A stretch of DNA of 5,852 nucleotides. It comes from an uncultured Pseudomonadota bacterium. GTDB lineage: Bacteria > Myxococcota_A > UBA796 > GCA-2862545. Made by a program: the position numbers and the translations under genes. The DNA lies in contig CALATR010000875.1 of the NCBI GenBank assembly GCA_937891875.1, positions 1-5,852 on the forward strand, written 5' to 3'. Shown here one piece after another: positions 1 to 5,820 of the stretch (its first letter is position 1; every line of letters starts with the position of its first letter). The notes under the pieces were generated by a model that saw nothing but the letters and a program-made list of their open reading frames with translations, did not search any database and was not told the origin of the DNA.

Positions 1-2
1 CC

Positions 3-1406
3 GGCCCGATGCCCGCAGACGACCAGACCGCGTTCTGCGCCACGGGCCAGCCGCCCGAGGTGCACTTCCTGTCCGAGCCGCGCTTCCCGCCCCCGCCCGA
101 CGACGGCGACAAGGAGATCGAGAGCTGGTTCGAGGTCGGCCCCAGCCAGGAGGTGAGCGAGCACTTCGTGGTGCACTGGGGCCCACAGGCCAGGTTCGAC
201 GCCGATCAGGCCGGCTTCATCCTCGACGCCCTGGAGCAGGCCTGGCACACCTACACGGTAGAGCTGGGCCACCCGGAACCGCCCGACAGCGACACCTTGT
301 ACGTCAACGTCTACGTCGCCGACTCCTACGCCGGCGCGCCCGCCGCCAGCACCGGCACCGCGTATGAGGCGCGCGACCCGAACCGGCGCTCCTACCTGGT
401 CTTCAACGCGGAGCGCCTGGGCGACGATCCCGAGTGGATCCGCTTCGTCGCGACCCACGAGACCTACCACGCCATGCAGTACGCCGCGGGCACCTGGCGC
501 GACAACTACGTCTACCAGTGGTGGATCGAGGCGACCGCCCAGTCCATGTCCGCCCGGGCCCTGCGGGACGACACCTGGGCCATCGACCGCCTGCACAGCT
601 TCGCCCACTACCCGCACCTGTCGATCAACGCCTACGAGGAGATCGACTACGACAACCCCCGCAGCCTGCACCGCTACGGCGCCTATCTCTTCGTCGAGGA
701 GCTGATCGCGCACTCGGGCGAGCAGACCGTGGTCAACACGTTCACCCAGGAGATCAACGATCCCCTGGAGTACATGCGGGACGAGCTGGCCTGGCGCGGC
801 GTGGACCTCGACCGCGTCTGGTTCGACACCATCACCCACACGATCACGATGGACTTCCCGCGACACGGCGCGTACGCCGAGCACATGGAGGCCCACGCCG
901 ACCTGCCCGACGCCGCGCTGCAGGTCTCGTTCGAGGTGCCCTCCGGCGGAACCTCCACCATGGCCTGGGCCCCCGAGGCGACCCTGCCCGGGGCGTACGG
1001 CGCGAACATCGCGCACTGGGCGGATCCCGACCCCGGGCGCTACCTCGTGCACATCGACCTCGACGACAGCGGCACCAAGGGCACCAAGGGTGCCGGACTC
1101 ATGCTCGAGCTGGTGACCCGCAGCGGGGATGGACCGGCGGTCTACACCCCGCTCGAGGTCGACGGAGACGAGGCCCACGCCTTCGTCGAGATCCCCGCGG
1201 CGGTCGACGAGGCGTGGATCGTGATCGGCGTGGTCGGCCCGCGCAGCAACCCACTCGAGCCCGAGGTCTTCGCCTACACCTGGTGGGTCGAGAGCCTGCC
1301 CTCCCCGCCGGCGACGTCGGGTGGCTGCAGCCAGACCGGCGGTGCCGGACTGGGCTGGATGCTCGGATTCCTCCCGTTGATCCTGCTTCGCAGGAAGAAG
1401 CGCTAG
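3..1406 (+). CDS. Secreted gluzincin-type zinc metallopeptidase with MYXO-CTERM-like tail, copy A (5' end outside window)
   Basis: Probable exported zinc-dependent protease; substrate unknown. Numbering from the first ATG in the window (position 9), HETYH lies at residues 150-154 and a WWIEATAQ motif at 171-178. This gives two zinc histidines, the catalytic Glu151 and a third ligand Glu174 after a 19-residue gap, as in gluzincins (HExxH...E). An N-terminal segment (about 35-145) precedes the catalytic core. A beta-rich C-terminal domain (about 300-430) follows and resembles pre-peptidase C-terminal sandwiches (inference). The end has GGCSQTGGAG, a hydrophobic helix (about 448-460) and RRKKR, a MYXO-CTERM-like sorting tail. 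The frame stays open to the left edge. Alignment with copy B shows that residues 5-10 here match residues just after copy B's signal peptide, so the ATG at 9 is probably internal and the true start with its signal peptide lies upstream. Family assignment beyond gluzincin is not certain. Confidence 0.85.
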   Translation, partial: GPMPADDQTAFCATGQPPEVHFLSEPRFPPPPDDGDKEIESWFEVGPSQEVSEHFVVHWGPQARFDADQAGFILDALEQAWHTYTVELGHPEPPDSDTLYVNVYVADSYAGAPAASTGTAYEARDPNRRSYLVFNAERLGDDPEWIRFVATHETYHAMQYAAGTWRDNYVYQWWIEATAQSMSARALRDDTWAIDRLHSFAHYPHLSINAYEEIDYDNPRSLHRYGAYLFVEELIAHSGEQTVVNTFTQEINDPLEYMRDELAWRGVDLDRVWFDTITHTITMDFPRHGAYAEHMEAHADLPDAALQVSFEVPSGGTSTMAWAPEATLPGAYGANIAHWADPDPGRYLVHIDLDDSGTKGTKGAGLMLELVTRSGDGPAVYTPLEVDGDEAHAFVEIPAAVDEAWIVIGVVGPRSNPLEPEVFAYTWWVESLPSPPATSGGCSQTGGAGLGWMLGFLPLILLRRKKR

Positions 1407-1426
1407 CGCGGGTCAGATCCGCCGGG

Positions 1427-1452
1427 CTCCTCGCGAACGACCTGGCGAGGAG
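1427..1452 (+). promoter_or_regulatory. Inverted repeat overlapping the ribosome binding site of metallopeptidase copy B
   Basis: CTCCTCGC (1427-1434) and GCGAGGAG (1445-1452) are perfect 8-bp complements around a 10-nt loop. The right arm covers four of the five bases of the Shine-Dalgarno GGAGG (1449-1453), so in mRNA the hairpin would hide the ribosome binding site of the gene starting at 1458. It lies in the 51-bp gap after the upstream stop codon. There is no T-tract, so an intrinsic terminator is unlikely. A role in translational control or coupling is inference; the dyad itself is read directly from the sequence. Confidence 0.5.
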
Positions 1453-1453
1453 G
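1449..1453 (+). promoter_or_regulatory. Shine-Dalgarno GGAGG of copy B
   Basis: GGAGG sits 4 nt before the ATG at 1458. It supports that start, and no other ATG, GTG or TTG lies in frame between the preceding TAG (1404-1406) and 1458. Confidence 0.75.
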
Positions 1454-1457
1454 GACC

Positions 1458-2897
1458 ATGCTCGCCCTGTTGCTGACCCTGTCCACGCTCGCCGCACCGT
1501 CCGGAGACGACCTCCACGACTTCTGCGGCACCTTCCGCGCCCAGTCCGCCGAGTACCTGTCGCGGCCGCAGATCTCCCCCGGCTCCGGCGACAAGGAGAT
1601 CGTGAGCTGGTTCGAGGTCGGCCCGAGCCAGCTGACCAGCGAGCACTTCGTCCTGCACTGGGGCCCGGACGTCGACTTCGACGAGGAGCGAGGCCAGTTC
1701 ATCCTGGACGAGCTCGAGGCGGCGTGGACCGTCTACGTCGACGAGTTCGGCCACGTCGAGGCCGACTACGCCGCCACCACCTACCTCAACGCCTACATCG
1801 CCGGGTCGTACGCGGGCTCGCCGGAGGCCCACCCCGGGGGCACCGCGTACCACCAACTCGACCCGGACAACCGCTCCTACCTGGTCTTCAACGCGGAGCG
1901 CCTGGGCGGCGACACGAGCTGGGTCCGCTATGTCAGCGCCCACGAGATGTACCACGCGATGCAGTACGCCTCGGACACCTGGATGCAGTTCCCGGAGGAC
2001 GTCTGGTGGCTGGAAGCGACCGCCCAGTCCATGTCCATACGGGTGTTGGACGACGAGACCTGGCCGATCACGCGGATCCACGCACTCGCGTTCTACCCGC
2101 ACCTCTCCGTCAACGCCGCCGAGAGCCTCGACTACGACGTGACCCGCAGCATGCACCGCTACGCGATGTATCTGTTGGTGGAGGAGATCATCGACGAGGT
2201 CGGCCCTGAAGGCATCGTCGAGACGTTCCTCGTTCCGAACGACGACTTCATGGGTCAGCTGCGCACGTCACTCGCCGACGAGGGCGCCGACCTGGACCGG
2301 GTGTGGGCGGACACGATGATGCGCCTGCCCACCTGGGACTTCGACAACGGCGAGGCCTACGCCGAGTTCATGGCGGGCCACGCCGACGATCCCGAGGCAG
2401 CCCACCAGTTTGCCATCGAGATCCCACCGGCGGGCAGCACCGGCCTGGCAGCCGCTCCCGCGGAGACCCTGCCCGAGGCCTATGGGGTGAACTTCCTGCA
2501 CTGGGCAGACCCGGAGCCCGGCACCTACGCCCTGCAGATCCAGTTCGCCGCGGCGGGGAGCCAGGAGACGACGGAGTTCGGCACCGTGGGCCGGCTCGTC
2601 CAGCGGCTCGAGGACGGCTCGGTCACCTACCAGGACCTCGATCTCGACCTCACCACGAACGAGATCGCGATCGGCACGGACGTCGAGGAGGCCTGGGTGA
2701 TGGTGGGCGTCACCGGCGAGATGGGCAACCCGTACCGCGCGCCGGTCGAGGTGTTCAGCTACGACTGGGTCGCCTTTCGGACCGCCGAGCTCCCCGGGAG
2801 CGAAGCCCGCGCCTGCGGCTGCGCCGCCTCCGGCGGTGCGGGACTGGGCTGGATGCTGGGATTCCTCCCGTTGATCCTCGCCCGCCGCCGAGCCTGA
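1458..2897 (+). CDS. Secreted gluzincin-type zinc metallopeptidase with MYXO-CTERM-like tail, copy B
   Basis: A 479-residue paralogue of the upstream gene, complete. Residues 1-13 form a short hydrophobic signal peptide (MLALLLTLSTLAA) that unusually has no Lys/Arg in its n-region; cleavage is probably near residues 12-14. The catalytic signature is HEMYH at 162-166, followed by WWLEATAQ at 183-190. Predicted zinc ligands are His162, His166 and Glu186, with catalytic Glu163, at the same 19-residue gap as in copy A. Shared blocks include GDKEI.SWFEVGPSQ, HFV.HWGP, RSYLVFNAERLG, ATAQSMS and YPHLS.NA. A beta-rich domain (about 315-440) follows. The tail is ACGCAASGGAGLGWMLG plus a hydrophobic stretch and terminal ARRRA, typical of a MYXO-CTERM signal. 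Such tails are known to be recognised by CPBP-family myxosortases in Myxococcota. Start is fixed by GGAGG 4 nt upstream. It may be co-transcribed with copy A. Substrate is unknown; zinc protease activity is inferred from motifs. Confidence 0.88.
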   Translation: MLALLLTLSTLAAPSGDDLHDFCGTFRAQSAEYLSRPQISPGSGDKEIVSWFEVGPSQLTSEHFVLHWGPDVDFDEERGQFILDELEAAWTVYVDEFGHVEADYAATTYLNAYIAGSYAGSPEAHPGGTAYHQLDPDNRSYLVFNAERLGGDTSWVRYVSAHEMYHAMQYASDTWMQFPEDVWWLEATAQSMSIRVLDDETWPITRIHALAFYPHLSVNAAESLDYDVTRSMHRYAMYLLVEEIIDEVGPEGIVETFLVPNDDFMGQLRTSLADEGADLDRVWADTMMRLPTWDFDNGEAYAEFMAGHADDPEAAHQFAIEIPPAGSTGLAAAPAETLPEAYGVNFLHWADPEPGTYALQIQFAAAGSQETTEFGTVGRLVQRLEDGSVTYQDLDLDLTTNEIAIGTDVEEAWVMVGVTGEMGNPYRAPVEVFSYDWVAFRTAELPGSEARACGCAASGGAGLGWMLGFLPLILARRRA

Positions 2898-2913
2898 TTC
2901 CCACCGACAGCGA

Positions 2914-2923
2914 GATCCGGATC
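2914..2923. other. 10-bp perfect palindrome between convergent genes
   Basis: GATCCGGATC reads the same on both strands. It lies in the 33-bp gap between the stop of copy B (2895-2897) and the stop of the minus-strand gene (2931-2933). It has almost no loop and no T-tract on either side, so it is a poor intrinsic terminator. No better terminator was found in this gap. Confidence 0.25.
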
Positions 2924-2930
2924 CAGCCGC

Positions 2931-4721
2931 CTACCAGACCGGGCGGCTGGCCAGGTTGTCCGGCCAGGGTGCGCCCCGATTGCCGGGGATCTCGACGCCG
3001 TCGGGGTTGGTGACGAAGTTGTCGAGGTCGTGGAACGCGCGCTCGGTGTTCTCGCTGGAGCCGCCACGCAGGGGCTCGCTTCGCCCGTCCACGCGGATGG
3101 CGACGATCTCGTGGGGGCCGGGACGCAGGTCGACCAGCGCCCCCTTGCGCTCGGGATCCAGGAGCTGCTGCTCGTTGCCGATCGGGTCGGCGACGGTCTT
3201 GGCCTTGAGCGTCCACACCAGCAGGCTGGTCGGATCCCGATCGGGGTAGGCGTCGGCGAGCAGGTCCTTGCCGCCGAAGAAGGTCTTGCCGACGTCGTTC
3301 TGGTTGACCGGCCCGGCCATGAGGCAGATACCGGCGAGCAGGTCGCAGCCGTCGGGGATCTCGGTCGCACCCATCACCTCGGCGACCAGTGCGCTGCGGG
3401 CGGAGGCCGCTCCGGTCGCGCGGATGGCGTGCAGCCAGTGCAGTCCGGCAGACTCGGCCTCCGAACGGCACAACCCGCCGATGTAGATCCGCTGACCCGC
3501 GAGGGCAAACGCCTTCTTTCCGCGAGCGGCGTTCTTGCGGAAGGCAAAGCCGGTGGGCAGGTCCACCCACAGGGGCAGGCGCTTGACGACCTGGTCGGTG
3601 ACCTCGCCCAGGTGGGTGCGGATGGCGCGCAGGCGCTCCTTGCCTCCTGGCGTGAGCACGTCGACCCGCTCCAGCAGCACCAGCTCCTTGGCGCGCTCGC
3701 GGTCGACGTCGGTCCAGTGCACGAAGGCGTTGAACAGCGCGCGTCCGGCCTGCTCGACCAGGGCCTCGGGCACGTCCATGTCCTGGCGGCCCTGGTACGC
3801 GGGCGGCGCCTTGTCCTCGGCGTTGACCCCGGGCTGGATGCGCTCGCTGCGGAAGGCGAGCAGGTTTGCGCCCAGCTTGCGCAGGGTCTCGGGGCGGATG
3901 GCCGGCCGCTCCGACTCGGCCACCTCACCCTCCTGGGTCACGATCGCGATCCGCCAGCCGGCGCGGCGCTCGCTGGACGACAGGCCGATCAGGGCCTCGA
4001 GCTCGCGCAGGGCGTCCGACGGCTTCGCGGTGGGCTCGCAGAAGGGGCGCATGAAGACCTGGCCCCGACGGCGACCGGCGGAGCTGACCACGATCGCACG
4101 GTCCATGGCGTCGGCGAGGATGCCCACGTGCAGGTGCTGGAGGTAGCCGATGGTCGGGATGTCGTCGTCGTGGTGGACCTTCTTGCGGTAGATCCGGTGC
4201 GGCACGGTGAAGAGCGAGAGCACAGGTTGGTGGCCGATCAGCGTCAGCAGCATCGTGAACGGCGTGCGGTAGGGCCGGGAGAGCGCGACGTGGGTGGCGA
4301 CCGCGTGGTCGAGCACCGGCGCCTCCGGGTCGAGCTGGCGCAGGAGGTCGGCGGCGCGGGCACTGTCGGCGGGACCCAGCGAGACCTGGCGGTGACCCCG
4401 GTAGTTGGTCGACTGGCGGCTCGTCAGCACGCCCAGGCTGCTCGACTCGAACAGCTCCTGCTCGGTCACGGTCGCGGCGTCGGGCAGGAACGCCGTCGGT
4501 CGCCCCAGCGAGAGCAGGCCCAGCACCTCGTCGGCCTCCTCGGCGGTGAACGACACCCGGGTGCGGTAGCCGACCGGCGAGGCGCTCTTCAGGCTGCGGG
4601 GCAGGTGGTAGCGATTGCGCTTCTCGTCCTCGCTGGCAAAGACCGCGCCGCGCCGAACGCGCTGCTCAGGGGGCGGCGGGGGAACGGGTACCGCGACAAG
4701 GCGCTTCTGCTCGGCAGGCAT
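2931..4721 (-). CDS. Unrecognised 596-residue cytoplasmic-type protein
   Basis: I do not recognise this family. The protein starts MPAEQKRLVA, has a proline run at residues 14-18, and shows no signal peptide or membrane helix, so a cytoplasmic location is likely. Visible features are a charged HHDDD at 183-187, a Trp/Ile beta strand and acidic loop around 255-272 (WRIAIVTQEGEVAES), a helical Arg/Glu-rich stretch at about 338-380, a short basic segment FRKNAARGKK at 394-403, and a possible conserved core GLCRSEAESAGLHWLHAI at 416-433 followed by GCDLLAGICLMAGPVNQND at 458-476. Cysteines are at 228, 418, 459 and 466. No P-loop, kinase or nuclease signature was seen. ATG at 4721 is chosen because GGAG lies 4 nt upstream and the open frame further upstream (to 5009) runs antisense through the neighbouring gene with non-protein-like composition. 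It is convergent with the peptidase genes and divergent from the 4855 gene. Sustained GC3-type coding pattern over 1.8 kb supports a real gene. Confidence 0.8.
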   Translation of the reverse strand: MPAEQKRLVAVPVPPPPPEQRVRRGAVFASEDEKRNRYHLPRSLKSASPVGYRTRVSFTAEEADEVLGLLSLGRPTAFLPDAATVTEQELFESSSLGVLTSRQSTNYRGHRQVSLGPADSARAADLLRQLDPEAPVLDHAVATHVALSRPYRTPFTMLLTLIGHQPVLSLFTVPHRIYRKKVHHDDDIPTIGYLQHLHVGILADAMDRAIVVSSAGRRRGQVFMRPFCEPTAKPSDALRELEALIGLSSSERRAGWRIAIVTQEGEVAESERPAIRPETLRKLGANLLAFRSERIQPGVNAEDKAPPAYQGRQDMDVPEALVEQAGRALFNAFVHWTDVDRERAKELVLLERVDVLTPGGKERLRAIRTHLGEVTDQVVKRLPLWVDLPTGFAFRKNAARGKKAFALAGQRIYIGGLCRSEAESAGLHWLHAIRATGAASARSALVAEVMGATEIPDGCDLLAGICLMAGPVNQNDVGKTFFGGKDLLADAYPDRDPTSLLVWTLKAKTVADPIGNEQQLLDPERKGALVDLRPGPHEIVAIRVDGRSEPLRGGSSENTERAFHDLDNFVTNPDGVEIPGNRGAPWPDNLASRPVW

Positions 4722-4854
4722 GGGGCTCCGGGGGGAAGCGGGCAGGGATAGCGCGCGCTGGCACGACCGGCGACGCGACCCCGGCGAACGACCCGCGACG
4801 ATTCGACACATGGAACCAAACGCGCGGCTGCCTATCCAAGGGGTCGGAGGCTCC
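4722..4854. other. Divergent intergenic spacer (133 bp)
   Basis: This spacer separates the starts of the minus-strand gene (4721) and the plus-strand exported protein (4855), so it must hold both promoters unless they are read through. No convincing -35/-10 pair could be assigned on either strand. The only relatively A/T-rich stretch is about 4800-4820. GGAG-type ribosome binding sites lie at both ends: next to 4721 on the minus strand and at 4846-4850 on the plus strand. Confidence 0.4.
4846..4850 (+). promoter_or_regulatory. Shine-Dalgarno GGAGG deciding the start at 4855
   Basis: GGAGG is 4 nt before ATG 4855, the same spacing as for metallopeptidase copy B. The in-frame ATG at 4810 has no such site, and translation from 4855 begins directly with a signal peptide. 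Confidence 0.7.
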
Positions 4855-5268
4855 ATGCGCGTGTTGACTGCGACCCTGGCCCTGCTGGCCGGCCCGGCCT
4901 TGGCGGGCACCCCGCTGGATGCGGCGTTCGAGGCGCCGGTTCCGGCGATCGAGGTGGCCGAGGGCGACACCACCCTGCTGGTCGCGCTGAAGCTCCCCGA
5001 GGGCCGCAAGCTGTCGACCGAGGCCGAGCATCACTGGCAGGCCGTCGGCGTCGACGGCGTGGGCGTGCGCGTCGACGGCGAGCAGCGCCTGACCGGCACC
5101 CGCATCCGCGTGCCCCTGGAGGTGGCCGCGGAAGGGAGCATCTCCCTGTCGTACACGGTGTTCCACTGCACACCCAGCGACTGCAAGCGCACGGATGCGA
5201 CCGTGGACGTGCCGATCAAGATGGGGATCGGCGGGAAGCGGGCGGAGATCACGATCGACGTGGAGTAG
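4855..5268 (+). CDS. Small exported protein resembling the DsbD N-terminal (thiol-redox) domain
   Basis: A 137-residue protein with a clear signal peptide, MRVLTATLALLAGPALA, probably cleaved after Ala17 (ALA). The mature part of about 120 residues is beta-rich. It has LLVALKLPEGRKL (41-53), then TGTRIRVPLEVA (80-91) and a closing block SLSYTVFHCTPSDCKRTD (97-114) with Cys105 and Cys110. The layout 'Leu-x-Pro-Glu-Gly ... beta strand ... Cys-x4-Cys ... V.VPI' is like the DsbD/DsbC N-terminal domain fold and related appended domains of thioredoxin-like proteins, where the Cys pair exchanges disulfides. The match is by eye, so a redox role is inference. There is no membrane domain or thioredoxin domain, so it would be a stand-alone module in the periplasm. 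It is divergent from the minus-strand gene. The next 580 bp downstream hold no gene, so it appears monocistronic. No terminator hairpin was found after its stop. Confidence 0.78.
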   Translation: MRVLTATLALLAGPALAGTPLDAAFEAPVPAIEVAEGDTTLLVALKLPEGRKLSTEAEHHWQAVGVDGVGVRVDGEQRLTGTRIRVPLEVAAEGSISLSYTVFHCTPSDCKRTDATVDVPIKMGIGGKRAEITIDVE

Positions 5269-5312
5269 GCGATCGGTGGGGGCGGACGCGGGAGAGGGGA
5301 GGACGCCAGGTT

Positions 5313-5433
5313 CCGGGTGGTTCGGTGCGGTGCTCGGCACAGAGGCTCAGAGGCACAGAGGGGGCTCAGAGGCTGATCAGGTCGTTCGTACGTCGATTTT
5401 CAACACGGAGAAGCGGAGGACCGGAGGTCCGAC
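5313..5433 (+). repeat. Dispersed repeat, direct copy 1 (121 bp)
   Basis: This copy matches 5708-5820 over its whole length. It starts with a 33-bp block that is identical in both copies (5313-5345). Next come CACAGAGG/CTCAGAGG octamers at 5338-5345, 5346-5353, 5354-5361 and 5365-5372, then a diverged middle. It ends in an identical 28-bp block (5406-5433). The end block contains the hairpin GGACC-GGA-GGTCC (5418-5430). It is 8 bp longer than copy 2 because it has one extra octamer. The 'CACAGAG' and 'GCGGAG' wording resembles interspersed repeats I recall from several bacterial phyla, a recollection not checked here. Confidence 0.85.
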
Positions 5434-5515
5434 GGAGTGGGGAGCGGTCCGCTCGGGGACGGTCCGACTCACGGGAGCGGCGCAGAGGACTCGATCGTCG
5501 CGGCAGGAAGCGCGC

Positions 5516-5546
5516 TCGTCCTCTCTGGCGATCGAGCAGAGGACGA
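5516..5546. repeat. Inverted repeat with 9-bp arms
   Basis: TCGTCCTCT (5516-5524) and AGAGGACGA (5538-5546) are perfect complements around a 13-nt loop. The loop carries CGATCGAG (5529-5536), itself the reverse complement of CTCGATCG at 5490-5497, so two alternative pairings overlap. No T-tract follows. Function is unknown. Confidence 0.5.
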
Positions 5547-5626
5547 TTCTCTGGGAGGAACGGGCCCTACAGGCCACCTCATCCCCGGCACCAGCTCTCT
5601 CCCCCCGGCCCGCCACCACCTCCTCC

Positions 5627-5667
5627 GTCCGATCTCCGGAGCTCCGCTCCTCCGTGTTGAAAGCAGA
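5627..5667 (-). repeat. Dispersed repeat, partial inverted copy
   Basis: Read on the minus strand, this 41-bp stretch matches the 3' part of direct copy 1 (5393-5433) at 33 of 41 positions by hand alignment, including the run CTCCGTGTTGAAA (5649-5661). It lies between the two direct copies in opposite orientation, so a transcript across the region could fold back on copy 1 or copy 2. Confidence 0.7.
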
Positions 5668-5707
5668 CGTTCAAAGCACCGATTGCCTCACGGCTCAACG
5701 ACCGGTC

Positions 5708-5820
5708 CCGGGTGGTTCGGTGCGGTGCTCGGCACAGAGGCACAGAGGGGGCACAGAGGCTGATTACGCAGTTCGTGCGTCGGTTTTCACCGCGGAGAAG
5801 CGGAGGACCGGAGGTCCGAC
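5708..5820 (+). repeat. Dispersed repeat, direct copy 2 (113 bp)
   Basis: This is the second direct copy, 395 bp downstream of copy 1 start to start. Octamers CACAGAGG lie at 5733-5740, 5741-5748 and 5752-5759, one fewer than in copy 1. The ends are identical to copy 1 for 33 bp on the left (5708-5740) and 28 bp on the right (5793-5820). The middle differs by substitutions only, apart from the missing octamer. Sequence after position 5820 does not match what follows copy 1, so this is not a simple 395-bp tandem array. Confidence 0.85.

Noticed and set aside
1..1406. Copy A as a complete gene starting at position 9
   Set aside because: The ATG at 9 has no visible ribosome binding site in the eight bases before it and gives no signal peptide. 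Alignment to copy B places it after the signal peptide region, so the gene is treated as truncated by the window.
434..2209. Long open frame (591 codons) on the plus strand spanning both peptidase genes
   Set aside because: It is a high-GC shadow frame: the translation is Arg/Pro/Gly-rich without domain-like pattern, and the overlapping frame carries the conserved HExxH proteins.
2945..2965. CTGGCC/GGCCAG dyad as a terminator for peptidase copy B
   Set aside because: The stem is only 6 bp, lies inside the 3' end of the convergent coding sequence, and no T-tract follows.
3030..4751. Long plus-strand open frame (573 codons) opposite the minus-strand gene
   Set aside because: The translation is low-complexity (Gly/Leu/Arg/Gln/Val), with no ribosome binding site. 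Only the minus strand gives a protein with balanced composition and a good start.
4810..4854. Upstream ATG (4810) for the exported small protein
   Set aside because: It has no ribosome binding site and would put 15 polar residues before the signal peptide, whereas ATG 4855 has GGAGG and starts the signal peptide directly.
4722..5009. N-terminal extension of the minus-strand gene to an ATG at 5009
   Set aside because: It would overlap the exported protein gene antisense. The extra 96 residues are Ser/Arg/Pro-rich and unlike a real N-terminus, and the ATG at 4721 has a GGAG site.
5437..5763. Possible 108-codon gene in the terminal region
   Set aside because: It runs through repeat copy 2 and local dyads, has no ribosome binding site, and its product has no protein-like pattern.
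5313..5820. CRISPR array
   Set aside because: There are only two direct copies, each over 110 bp, with one 274-bp spacer and no cas genes. This is not CRISPR geometry.
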